NCBI RefSeq assembly: GCF_000721075.1
Contig: NZ_JOEQ01000006.1
Span: 1 to 64,000 of the forward strand
DNA from: Streptosporangium amethystogenes
Lineage (GTDB): Bacteria > Actinomycetota > Actinomycetes > Streptosporangiales > Streptosporangiaceae
Length of the DNA: 64,000 nt
Direction: 5' to 3'
The notes under the pieces were generated by a model. It saw only the letters and a list, made by a program, of their open reading frames with translations, did not search any database and was not told the DNA's origin. A program made the position numbers and the translations under genes. This document shows positions 1 to 8,230 of the stretch, piece after piece (positions within the stretch are counted from its first letter, which is position 1; each line of letters starts with the position of its first letter).

Positions 1-14
1 TACGCATCCGCGGC

Positions 15-47
15 GAGAAGGGCATCCGCTGGGGCGGACGCCCTCTC
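15..47. terminator. Hairpin terminator of a gene left of the window
   Basis: Arms at 15-29 and 34-47 pair over about 14 bp, with one bulged A, one mismatch and a 4-nt loop. No U-run follows, which is common for GC-rich actinobacterial terminators. It probably ends a transcription unit entering from the left. Bases 48-243 hold no gene I can support. Confidence 0.5.
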
Positions 48-243
48 AAGGCCGCAGCCTGACAAACCCGGCGAACCAATGCGGTCACGGCACTAGCGGA
101 GGTCCTCCCGCTGGAAGACAGCCCCGGAGAGCCCACAAGGTGGGCCGGAGGTCCCCGGGCCGTCCTGTCGAAGGTTGCCGAGGCGACACCCGGTGGCGTT
201 CGGCCAGACTCGTCTGCGACAGGCCGTACCGATCGGGGGACAG

Positions 244-1632
244 ATGCACTACCTGACCGCTACCGAGATGCTCGAACTGCTGCGCACCAGGCAGGTCAGC
301 GCGGTCGAGCTGCTCGAGGCGCACCTGCGGCGGATCGAGGAGGTCAACCCGGAGGTCAACGCGATCGTCACACTGACCGCCGAGCGCGCCAGGCGGGAGG
401 CGGAGGAGGCCGACCGGGACCTGGCCCGCGGCCACTGGCGGGGACCGCTGCACGGGCTGCCGGTCGCGCACAAGGACCTGGCCGACACCGCGGGGATCCG
501 CACCACGTACGGCTCGCCGCTCTTCGCCGACCACGTCCCCGACACCGACGCGCCGATCGTGCGGCGGATGCGCGAGGCCGGGGCGATCACGGTCGGCAAG
601 ACCAACACCCCGGAGTTCGGCACCGGTTCGCACACCGTGAACGAGATCTTCGGCGCCACCCGCAACCCCTACGATCTGACCTCATCGGCCGGGGGCAGCA
701 GCGGCGGGGCCGCCGCCGCGCTGGCCACCGGCATGGTGGCGCTGGCCGACGGCTCCGACATGGGCGGCTCGCTGCGCAACCCCGCCTCCTTCTGCAACGT
801 GGCGGGGCTGCGGCCCACCCCCGGGCGGGTGCCGGCGCCGTCGGCAGTCGCGGCCTGGTTCACCCTCGGCGTGCCGGGGCCGATGGCCCGTACCGCCGGG
901 GACCTGGCGCTGCTGATGAGCGCGATCGCCGGCTTCGACGCCTCCTCTCCCCTCTCGATCGCCGAGAGCGGCACCGTCTTCGCCGGGCCGCTGGAGGTGG
1001 ACCTGACCGGGCTGCGCGTGGCCTGGAGCCCGGACCTGGGCGGGCTGCCCGTCGACGCGGAGACCGCCCAGGTCACCGCGGCCGCCCCGGCCGTGCTCGC
1101 GGAGCTGGGCGCGCGGGTGGAGCAGGTGGAGCTGGACCTGTCGGACGCCGAGGACGCCTTCCGGATCTACCGGGCGTGGTACTACGCGCTCTGCTACGGC
1201 GACCTGCCGCAGGAGCGCCTGGGGGCGAACGTGCGCTGGAACGTCGAGCGGGGCCGCGAGGTGACCGGGGCCGACCTGGCCCGCGCCGAGCGGCTGCGCA
1301 GCGGGCTCTACCGGCGGATGGACACCTTCTTCGGCACCTACGACTTCCTGATCGCCCCGGTCAGCCAGGTGCCGCCGTTCCCGGTGGACGCCCCGTACGT
1401 CTCGGAGATCAACGGGCAGGCGCTGCCCGACTACCTGGCGTGGATGCGCTCGGCCTACTGGATCAGCGTGCTGCACGCCCCGGCGGCATCGGTGCCGTGC
1501 GGGTTCACCTCGCACGGGCTGCCGGTGGGCGTGCAGATCGTCGGGCGCCCCTTCGCCGACATGGCGGTGCTCCGGCTGGCCCACGCCTTCGAGCGCGCCA
1601 CCGGGCACGGCGCGCGCAGGCCGCCCCGCTGA
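244..1632 (+). CDS. Amidase (amidase signature family)
   Basis: This is a 462-residue amidase-signature hydrolase that should cleave a carboxamide in the cytoplasm; the substrate cannot be read from sequence. The Ser-cisSer-Lys triad is visible as Lys77 (GLPVAHKD), Ser152 in the GGSSGG stretch and Ser176 in DMGGSLRNPA. The ATG at 244 is chosen because GGGGGA lies 5 nt upstream and the family N-terminus (HYLTATEMLELL) starts there; an in-frame TTG at 175 has no such site. The length is normal. The gene converges on the next one with a 15-bp gap and is probably monocistronic. GatA is less likely because no gatB or gatC is adjacent. Confidence 0.85.
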   Translation: MHYLTATEMLELLRTRQVSAVELLEAHLRRIEEVNPEVNAIVTLTAERARREAEEADRDLARGHWRGPLHGLPVAHKDLADTAGIRTTYGSPLFADHVPDTDAPIVRRMREAGAITVGKTNTPEFGTGSHTVNEIFGATRNPYDLTSSAGGSSGGAAAALATGMVALADGSDMGGSLRNPASFCNVAGLRPTPGRVPAPSAVAAWFTLGVPGPMARTAGDLALLMSAIAGFDASSPLSIAESGTVFAGPLEVDLTGLRVAWSPDLGGLPVDAETAQVTAAAPAVLAELGARVEQVELDLSDAEDAFRIYRAWYYALCYGDLPQERLGANVRWNVERGREVTGADLARAERLRSGLYRRMDTFFGTYDFLIAPVSQVPPFPVDAPYVSEINGQALPDYLAWMRSAYWISVLHAPAASVPCGFTSHGLPVGVQIVGRPFADMAVLRLAHAFERATGHGARRPPR

Positions 1633-1647
1633 CCGCGACCGCCGCGC

Positions 1648-2199
1648 CTACCGGCCGTCGATGTCATGCGACGACAGCGGCCCATAGGGGTCGCCCCCGC
1701 CGAACGGATGGCGCAGCGGCGAGTCGCGGTAGCCCGCGACGCCCTCCAGGACGAAGAAGGCACCGGCGGCCAGCGTCGGCCACGCGTACAGCACGCCCCG
1801 GGCGGTCAGCGCCAGCGGCCCCGGGACCAGCGGCACGGAACCCCCCGAGGCGGCGACGCTCACCGCGCCGAGGTTGGCCGCCTCGCCGACCAGCAGCGCG
1901 AGGTGCGCGCCGAGCAGGCCGCCCGCGGCCAGGCCCACCACCACCGGCAGCGGGCGCCCCCCGCGCGACACGCCGTAGCCGATGACCCCGCAGACCAGCC
2001 CGAGCACGCCCGTGATGACGGCGAACCAGCCGTCGGCGGCGATCAGCGCCTGCGTGGAGGGATCGGCCAGCAGCGGCCCCTTGCCCGTCACGACGTACGG
2101 GGGCCGCGGCGCGGCCAGCGACCACAGGATCCCGGCGGCGGCTCCGGCCAGGGCGAGCACCAGCACGGTGATCACGAAGTCACGCACAGCGCGCACCAC
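1648..2199 (-). CDS. Small multi-pass membrane protein, DUF2567-like
   Basis: This protein of about 183 residues has roughly four hydrophobic segments: one near the N-terminus (DFVITVLVLALAGAAAGILW), a pair in the middle, and one near 145-165. A polar, Gly/Asp-rich tail follows. The layout resembles the actinobacterial DUF2567 family, whose function is unknown. I chose the GTG at 2199 because GGGAG lies directly upstream; the next GTG codon (2196) has better spacing. A longer ATG frame reaching 2241 would run into the divergent murA promoter. Divergent from murA and convergent with the amidase gene. No function is assigned. Confidence 0.6.
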   Translation of the reverse strand: MVRAVRDFVITVLVLALAGAAAGILWSLAAPRPPYVVTGKGPLLADPSTQALIAADGWFAVITGVLGLVCGVIGYGVSRGGRPLPVVVGLAAGGLLGAHLALLVGEAANLGAVSVAASGGSVPLVPGPLALTARGVLYAWPTLAAGAFFVLEGVAGYRDSPLRHPFGGGDPYGPLSSHDIDGR

Positions 2200-2282
2200 G
2201 GCTCCCTCACCCTCTGTACAGATGTGCCCGATGTTACCCATCCGCCCGCCCGGCGCCACCCGAGGTCCCGGCCGGACCCCGT

Positions 2283-2294
2283 TACGCTTACGGG
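2283..2294 (+). promoter_or_regulatory. -10 element for a leaderless murA transcript
   Basis: TACGCT at 2283-2288 fits the actinobacterial -10 pattern TANNNT. It is followed by 6 nt and then the GTG of murA at 2295, so transcription would start at or next to the start codon. There is no purine-rich ribosome-binding site, which agrees with a leaderless mRNA. Confidence 0.5.
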
Positions 2295-3611
2295 GTGAAC
2301 GAAGAGGCATGGTTGATCGAACCCTCCGGGCCGCTCCGCGGTGACGTCGAGGTCCGCGGCTCCAAGAACGGCGTCTCCAAGCACATGGTCGCCGCGATGC
2401 TGGGCACCGGTGAGAGCACGATCCAGAACGCCCCGGACGTGGGCGAGGTGGGGATCACCGCGCAGATGCTGAGGGCGCTCGGCATCGACGTGGATATCAG
2501 CTCCGGAGAGATCACCGTCGCTCCGGGAGAGCAGGTCAACCCGCACGTCCCGGCGGCGTTCACCGGCCTCAACCGGATCCCGATCCTGATGCTGGGCCCG
2601 CTGCTGCACCTGGCGGGCGAGGCGTTCGTGCCGCTGGTCGGCGGCGACCCGATCGGCCGCCGGCCCGTCGACTTCCACGTCGAGGCGCTGCGCGCGATGG
2701 GCGCCGAGGTCGAGGTGAGCGACACCGGTGTGTACGCCAAGGCCAAACGGCTGCGCGGCACCCGGATCGAACTGCCCTACCCCAGCGTCGGCGCCACCGA
2801 GACGATCCTGATGTCCGCGGTGCTGGCCGAGGGCAAGACCGTGCTGAAGGGCGCGGCGATGGAGCCCGAGGTGGTGGAGCTCGCCCTGTTCCTGCAGCGC
2901 ATGGGCGCGCGCATAGAGCTGAGCCCGGACCGGCGCATCGTGATCGAGGGGGTGGAGCGCCTGCACGGCGCCTCCACCTGGCTCAACGGCGACCGCATCG
3001 AGGCGTTCTCCTACCTGGCGGCCGGTCTGATCACCGGCGGCCAGGTACGGGTGCACGGCTGCCCGCAGGACCGGCTGGTCACCGCGATCACCACCCTGGC
3101 CAGGATGGGCGCCGAGGTCGACATCACCGACGACTACCTGTCGGCGTCGGCGCCACACGGGCTGCGGGCCGCGGCGGTGCAGACCGACACGCACCCGGGG
3201 TTCATGACCGACTGGCAGACGCCCCTGATGGTGCTTTTCACCCAGGCCCAGGGCATGTCGGTGCTGCACGAGACCGTGTTCGAGAACCGCCTGGTCTACG
3301 TGCCCGCACTGCAGAAGATGGGCTGCGAGATCGAGGTGTTCGACGTCTGCCTGGGCGGCCCGGCCTGCCGCTACCACGACACCAACGCCAAGCACTCGGC
3401 GGTCGTGCGCGGCGTGTCCAGGCTGAGCGGCGCCGACGTGACGCTGCCCGACATCCGGGCCGGGTTCTCCGCCGTGCTGGCCGCGGCCGCCGCGGAGGGC
3501 GTCTCCACGCTGCGCGGGGTGCACCACATCGAACGGGGCTACCACCGGCCGTTCGAGCAGTTCGCCTCCCTCGGGCTGAAGATCAGTCGAGAAAAGGTGC
3601 AGGACGGGTAA
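2295..3611 (+). CDS. murA: UDP-GlcNAc 1-carboxyvinyltransferase (MurA family), Asp-type active site
   Basis: MurA transfers enolpyruvate from PEP to UDP-GlcNAc, the first committed step of peptidoglycan synthesis in the cytosol. The 438 residues span the whole fold: GSKN (Lys24-Asn25), the TDWQ loop, and the C-terminal PDIRAGFS and HIERGYHR segments. The active-site loop reads GGDPIGRRPVDFH with Asp118 where most MurAs have the catalytic, fosfomycin-reactive Cys. The same change occurs in mycobacterial MurA. The gene lies outside the dcw cluster and next to a penicillin-binding protein gene, so it may be either the housekeeping copy or a paralogue. The GTG start is supported by the promoter position. 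Confidence 0.88.
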   Translation: MNEEAWLIEPSGPLRGDVEVRGSKNGVSKHMVAAMLGTGESTIQNAPDVGEVGITAQMLRALGIDVDISSGEITVAPGEQVNPHVPAAFTGLNRIPILMLGPLLHLAGEAFVPLVGGDPIGRRPVDFHVEALRAMGAEVEVSDTGVYAKAKRLRGTRIELPYPSVGATETILMSAVLAEGKTVLKGAAMEPEVVELALFLQRMGARIELSPDRRIVIEGVERLHGASTWLNGDRIEAFSYLAAGLITGGQVRVHGCPQDRLVTAITTLARMGAEVDITDDYLSASAPHGLRAAAVQTDTHPGFMTDWQTPLMVLFTQAQGMSVLHETVFENRLVYVPALQKMGCEIEVFDVCLGGPACRYHDTNAKHSAVVRGVSRLSGADVTLPDIRAGFSAVLAAAAAEGVSTLRGVHHIERGYHRPFEQFASLGLKISREKVQDG

Positions 3612-3617
3612 GGATTG

Positions 3618-3651
3618 GCAACCGGGTGTTTATGGGTGATCATCCGGTTGC
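3618..3651. terminator. Hairpin between murA and the PBP gene
   Basis: Perfect 8-bp arms GCAACCGG (3618-3625) and CCGGTTGC (3644-3651) enclose an 18-nt loop just after the murA stop codon. It may be a weak terminator or an operator for the following gene, whose start is only 12 nt away. Confidence 0.4.
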
Positions 3652-3663
3652 ACGTTACCTTGC

Positions 3664-5982
3664 GTGACATCGCACCCGGAGGTGAGACGCGGACCCGGCG
3701 CGTGCCTGCGCGTTCTGGCGGCCTGCGGGGTGCTCGGCGGGCTGCTGGCCGCCCTGGCCGCGCTACCGCTGGTCGGCACGGTGGGGGTCACCGTCAACAA
3801 CGTCACGAGAACCCTGACGGACCTGCCGCCGAGCCCCCGGGAGAACCCGCTCGCCCAGCGCACCGTGCTCCTGGACCGGAACGGCAAGCGGTTCGCCCAG
3901 TTCTACACGGAGAATCGGACCGTCGTACGGCTCGACCAGGTCGCCCCCGTCATGCGTGAGGCGATCGTGGCGATCGAGGACTCGCGCTTCTACGAGCACG
4001 CGGGCCTGGACGTCAAGGGCACCCTGCGCGCCCTGGTGACCAACACCAAGGCGGGCGGGGTGCGCCAGGGCGGCTCCTCGCTCACCCAGCAGCTCGTGAA
4101 GAACATCCTGGTCGAGAACTCCGAGACCGAGACCGAACGCGCCCAGGCCCGCGCGCCCAGCATCCAGCGTAAGATCACCGAGCTGCGGTACGCGCTGGCG
4201 ATGGAGAAGAAGTACACCAAGGCCGAGATCCTGGAGCGCTACCTCAACATCGCCTATTTCGGCGCGGGAGCCTTCGGGGTGGAGGCCGCCGCCCAGCGGT
4301 TCTTCTCGGTCGCGGCCTCCCGGCTGACCCTGGCGCAGGCGGCGACACTGGCCGGTGCGGTCCGCACTCCGTACGCCACGGACCCGTCGCTGGACGCGGC
4401 GCGCAGGAAGAGGCTGCGAGAGCGCAGGGACATCGTGCTGGAGCGGATGGCCCAGCTGTCGTACGTCCCCCGGCCTCAGGCGGAGGCCGCCATGAGACGG
4501 CCGCTGAACCTTCGGCTGCAGCCGCAGCCCGGCGGCTGTGACGGGAGCGTCTATCCCTACTTCTGCCTGTACGTGCACAGGGAGCTGCTGACCAACCCGG
4601 TCTTCGGCCACAGCCGCGCGGAGCGGGAGCGCCGCCTGGCCAGGGGCGGCCTGGTGCTCCGCACCACCCTGGCGCCGAGGGCCCAGCGGGCCGCGGAACG
4701 CGCCATCGCCGCGCGCGTCGGCACCAAGGACACCGAGGTCGCCGCCGAGGCCATGATCCAGCCCGGCACCGGGCGGATCCGGGCCATGGCGGCGAGCAAG
4801 AAGTACGGCCTCAACCGCGGCAACAAGAACAACGGCCCCCGCACCACCTACAACCTGGTCGCCGACACCGCGCACGGAGGCGGCCAGGGATTCCAGGCGG
4901 GGTCGACGTTCAAGGTGTTCACCCTGGCGACCGCGCTCGGCCAGGGCTGGCGGTTCGACCAGGGGTTCATGACACCCGGCAGTTTCGTACCCGACAGCGG
5001 TTTCAAGGACTGCCGGGGCCGCAAGGTCAACGACCCCGGCGTGGAGATCTTCAACGCGAGCGGCGAGGGCAAGGGCGGCCCGCAGAGCCTGTCCACCGGC
5101 ACCTGGAAGTCGGTGAACATCTTCTACATGATGCTGGAGCAGCAGGTGGGCCTGTGCCCGGTCGTCAGGACCGCCAAGGCGATGGGCATCGCCCGCGCCG
5201 ACGGCGCCCCGCTGCGGGAGGTGCCGACCTTCACCCTGGGGGTGAACGAGATGGACCCGGTGACCGTGGCGGCGGCGTTCGCCGCGTTCGGGGCGCGGGG
5301 CCGCTACTGCCGCCCGCTGTCCATCGTCGAGATCGTCGAGCGGAACGGCAGGCACTTCCGCGTCCCGCCCAGCTGCGCGCAGGCGATCGAGCGCGACGTG
5401 GCCGACGCGGTCAACTACCTGCTGTCCGGGGTGTTCACCAAGGGCACCATGACCGGTCAGAGCATCGGCCGCCCGGCGGCGGGCAAGACCGGCACCAACA
5501 ACGGCTACACATCGGCCTGGTTCGCCGGCTACACCCCCGACCTGGCCGCGGCGGTCAGCGTGGGCGACATCCGCGGCTCCTACCGCTACCCGCTGCGCGA
5601 CGTCGAGATCGGCGGCGAGTACTACGGGGCGGTCCAGGGGGCCTCCCTGCCGGGACCGATCTGGATCTCGTCGATGTCGGCGGCGCTCAGCGAGACGCCG
5701 CCGACCGGCTTCCACCGCCCCGACATGGGCCGTTTCGGCGGCGGGTTCACCCCGGGCCTGAAGGAGGCCGAGGAGGCCGAGAAGGCCAGGCGCCGTGACG
5801 GCGAGCGCCGCGGCGAGGACGCCCCCGCGGACGAGCCCCGCCGGGCTCGTGGTTTCCCCCAGAACCGCGGCTTCCACCGGAACCGTGGTTTCCGCTGGAA
5901 CCGCGGCTTCCACCGGGCCGCGGCCTCGGAGGAGCACGATGAGGAGAGAGGAGGCGGCCTGCCGCCCGGCGACGCGTGGTAG
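3664..5982 (+). CDS. Class A penicillin-binding protein (glycosyltransferase plus transpeptidase)
   Basis: This bifunctional peptidoglycan synthase has 772 residues. A cytoplasmic N-terminus and one membrane anchor (about 15-42) lead to a GT51 glycosyltransferase with EDSRFYEH (Glu105) and GGSSLTQQLVKN. A transpeptidase domain follows with STFK (Ser414), SVN and KTGTNNGYTSAWFAGYTP. The tail after about residue 690 is charged and disordered and contains four RGFxxN-type repeats. It follows murA by 52 bp, so both steps of wall synthesis may be coexpressed. The GTG at 3664 lacks a clear ribosome-binding site; an in-frame GTG at 3682 sits too close to GGAG, so the start is uncertain by a few residues. 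Confidence 0.9.
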   Translation: MTSHPEVRRGPGACLRVLAACGVLGGLLAALAALPLVGTVGVTVNNVTRTLTDLPPSPRENPLAQRTVLLDRNGKRFAQFYTENRTVVRLDQVAPVMREAIVAIEDSRFYEHAGLDVKGTLRALVTNTKAGGVRQGGSSLTQQLVKNILVENSETETERAQARAPSIQRKITELRYALAMEKKYTKAEILERYLNIAYFGAGAFGVEAAAQRFFSVAASRLTLAQAATLAGAVRTPYATDPSLDAARRKRLRERRDIVLERMAQLSYVPRPQAEAAMRRPLNLRLQPQPGGCDGSVYPYFCLYVHRELLTNPVFGHSRAERERRLARGGLVLRTTLAPRAQRAAERAIAARVGTKDTEVAAEAMIQPGTGRIRAMAASKKYGLNRGNKNNGPRTTYNLVADTAHGGGQGFQAGSTFKVFTLATALGQGWRFDQGFMTPGSFVPDSGFKDCRGRKVNDPGVEIFNASGEGKGGPQSLSTGTWKSVNIFYMMLEQQVGLCPVVRTAKAMGIARADGAPLREVPTFTLGVNEMDPVTVAAAFAAFGARGRYCRPLSIVEIVERNGRHFRVPPSCAQAIERDVADAVNYLLSGVFTKGTMTGQSIGRPAAGKTGTNNGYTSAWFAGYTPDLAAAVSVGDIRGSYRYPLRDVEIGGEYYGAVQGASLPGPIWISSMSAALSETPPTGFHRPDMGRFGGGFTPGLKEAEEAEKARRRDGERRGEDAPADEPRRARGFPQNRGFHRNRGFRWNRGFHRAAASEEHDEERGGGLPPGDAW
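5848..5916 (+). repeat. Four 18-bp coding repeats in the PBP tail
   Basis: The reading frame gives RGFPQN, RGFHRN, RGFRWN and RGFHRA in tandem. It is an extracytoplasmic, Arg/aromatic-rich patch near the C-terminus of the class A PBP. Confidence 0.7.
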
Positions 5983-6003
5983 AGCAGGCCCAGGTCGTCG
6001 TGG

Positions 6004-6969
6004 TCACCGGACCACGACCGGGGACGACGCCCCTCTCACCAGCGGCGCCGGAGCACCGGATCCGTCGGCGGGGACCGACCAGACGTCCGGGCCCTTGGCG
6101 TACATCACGGTGCGCCCGTCGAGCCACGCCACCTGGTCGTCAACGCTCGTGGTCTCGGCCAGCGGCGTCTCCCGCATTGTCGACAGCTCCAGCATGTGGA
6201 GCCGCCACATCCGGCGCGGGTCGGCGGAGACCCGCTTCTTGAACACCAGCCGGGTCCCGTCGGGAGACAGCGACGGGCACTCGGCGTTCTCCCTGAGCGC
6301 CCGCACCCGCCAGTTGGCGTAGTCGCCCTCGACGAGATAGGTCTTCCCGCCGGTGGCGAGGGTCGCGTAGAACCGGTTGTCGTCGGCGGCGAAGGTCACC
6401 CCCCAGTAGTTCACGTCGACCGCGTGGTGACGGCGGCCGTTCAGGGTCAGCGGGATGTCCTCCATGTTGGTGACGGCGTAGCCGGTGCGGGTGTCGAGGA
6501 TCCCCGTCCAGGTGGAGAAGCCGCCCTCGTTGTAGGAGTCGCCGGTGACGAACACGGTCCACGACGCCATCCGGCCACTCTGCGACATCCCTGCCCGGTT
6601 CGGAATCCCGGCCAGCCTGATCCGCCGGGTCTCCCGCATGGAGCGGTCGAGGATCACCGCGTCCGTGCTGACCAGCGCCCCGGGCTTGGCGACCAGGCAG
6701 ATCGAGGTGCCACCCGCCGTGGAGAACCGGCTACAGACCGGACCCGCGGCGGCGGGGAGGGCCGCGGTGTCGCCGAGCGGCACCCCGGCGACCTGGCCGG
6801 TGGCCGTACGGAACATCAGCCGCCCGGGACGGAGGACTCCGCCGTCCGCCGCCGCCACCGGCACCGGGACGGGGTCGCGGCGCGTGGCCCAGGCCGCGTA
6901 GCCGGCCGCCGTGCCGCCGAGGACGGCCACTGCGGCGAGCAGCACCGGCAGGCGCCGGATCGGGTTCAT
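6004..6969 (-). CDS. Membrane-anchored TolB-like beta-propeller protein
   Basis: This 321-residue protein begins with a signal anchor (about residues 5-28). It continues with an extracytoplasmic domain rich in blade-like motifs such as CPSLSPDGTRLVFKK and SVPADGSG, typical of TolB/PD40 propellers. Such proteins usually bind ligands or partners rather than catalyse. It is the last gene of a three-gene reverse operon after the secreted phosphoesterase and the MFS transporter, 40 bp behind the latter. No ligand can be assigned. It converges on the PBP gene. Confidence 0.65.
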   Translation of the reverse strand: MNPIRRLPVLLAAVAVLGGTAAGYAAWATRRDPVPVPVAAADGGVLRPGRLMFRTATGQVAGVPLGDTAALPAAAGPVCSRFSTAGGTSICLVAKPGALVSTDAVILDRSMRETRRIRLAGIPNRAGMSQSGRMASWTVFVTGDSYNEGGFSTWTGILDTRTGYAVTNMEDIPLTLNGRRHHAVDVNYWGVTFAADDNRFYATLATGGKTYLVEGDYANWRVRALRENAECPSLSPDGTRLVFKKRVSADPRRMWRLHMLELSTMRETPLAETTSVDDQVAWLDGRTVMYAKGPDVWSVPADGSGAPAPLVRGASSPVVVR

Positions 6970-7009
6970 GACCGCCTCCCCACCCGGGGTGGCGACACCA
7001 GGATCGACG

Positions 7010-8230
7010 TCACATGTACCTCCTCATCGCGAACCAGGCGCCGAGCACACAGGCCGCCAGACCGGCCGCCATGACGGCCAGTCCCTGGGTGCTTCCGTAC
7101 ATCGTCCAGACGGCGCCGAACAGGACGGACGACAGCAACCGGGTCGTCGCCTGACCGGTCTGGAGCAGGGCCAGGCCGCTCGTGCGCAGATGCTCGGGGA
7201 GCATCGGCCCGGCCACGGCCATCAGCACGCCGTCGGTCGCGGCGTAGAAGGTCCCGTGCAGGACCAGCACCGCGACGAGCCACCCCGGTCCGAGCAGTAC
7301 GAGGTAGGCGGCGACCAGGGCGACGTGCCCGGCCAGGAAGACCGGCGCCCGGCCCAGCCGGTCCGCGAGCCGCCCGACGGGCACGGCCAGCAGCAGGTAG
7401 ACGGCGGCCGTGCCGATCGACAACAGCGGGAAGTAGACCGCGTCGATCCCGCCGCGCCTCTGCAGCAGCAGGTAGACGAACGCGTCGCCGACGGTGACCA
7501 GGCCGAGGACCGCGGCCACCACGCACACCCGCCGGAACGCCGCGTCGCGCAGCAGCCCCAGCGCGGCGCGCGACGAGGTGGCCGGGCGCGGGACGGACAG
7601 CGGGGTACGCCGGTCACGGACGTACATGACCAGCAGCAGCACGCCGAGCACGGCCACGCAGAAGCTGACCACGAACACCGCGTCGTAGGCCCCGCCGGTG
7701 CCCGTCAGGACGGCGAACGCCACCAGCGGGCCAAGCAGCGCGCCGACGGTGTCCATGGCCCGGTGCACGCCGAACGCCTGACCGAGTTCGCCGGCCGGGG
7801 CGCTCAGCGAGATCAGCGCGTCACGCGGAGCCGTGCGCAGTCCCTTGCCGATCCTGTCGACGGCGATCACCGCGCCCAGCGCCACGACCGAGCCGCCCGC
7901 CGCCGGCAGGGCCGGCTTGCAGAGCGCGGACAGCCCGTATCCGATCCCGGCGATGAGTTTGCGCCGCTGCCACCGGTCGGCGAGGTTGCCCCCGGCGAGG
8001 CGGACCAGCGCCGTCACGCCGAAGGAGAGCCCGTCGAGCAGGCCGAACTGCAGCGGGCTGAGACCGAGGGAGAGCGTCAGGTAGAGCGGCAGCACGGCCG
8101 TGACCATCTCCGAGGAGATGTCGGTGACCAGGCTGACCGCCCCGAGCGCGAACACGTTCCCGGGAACCGCCCAGGAGAGCCGGGGCCGCGGAACTGCTCC
8201 GTCCGCGGCCCGGCTTGCCGAGACGTACAT
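7010..8230 (-). CDS. MFS transporter
   Basis: This 406-residue integral membrane protein has about 12 hydrophobic helices and the MFS loop 2-3 signature region (GGNLADRWQRRKLIAG), repeated in the second half (VGRLADRLGRAP). The substrate is unknown. Its ATG directly follows the stop codon of the upstream phosphoesterase gene (TAGATG), which implies coupled translation. Operon placement suggests it moves a product or effector of the secreted enzyme, but that is inference. Confidence 0.8.
   Translation of the reverse strand: MYVSASRAADGAVPRPRLSWAVPGNVFALGAVSLVTDISSEMVTAVLPLYLTLSLGLSPLQFGLLDGLSFGVTALVRLAGGNLADRWQRRKLIAGIGYGLSALCKPALPAAGGSVVALGAVIAVDRIGKGLRTAPRDALISLSAPAGELGQAFGVHRAMDTVGALLGPLVAFAVLTGTGGAYDAVFVVSFCVAVLGVLLLVMYVRDRRTPLSVPRPATSSRAALGLLRDAAFRRVCVVAAVLGLVTVGDAFVYLLLQRRGGIDAVYFPLLSIGTAAVYLLLAVPVGRLADRLGRAPVFLAGHVALVAAYLVLLGPGWLVAVLVLHGTFYAATDGVLMAVAGPMLPEHLRTSGLALLQTGQATTRLLSSVLFGAVWTMYGSTQGLAVMAAGLAACVLGAWFAMRRYM

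Noticed and set aside
1..62. C-terminal end of a gene in frame 3 with GC-rich third positions, stopping at 60-62
   Set aside because: The same bases form a strong hairpin, and a 19-residue tail is too short to support a coding call.
3618..3651. Riboswitch before the PBP gene
   Set aside because: Only one simple hairpin in 52 bp; too short for a known aptamer.
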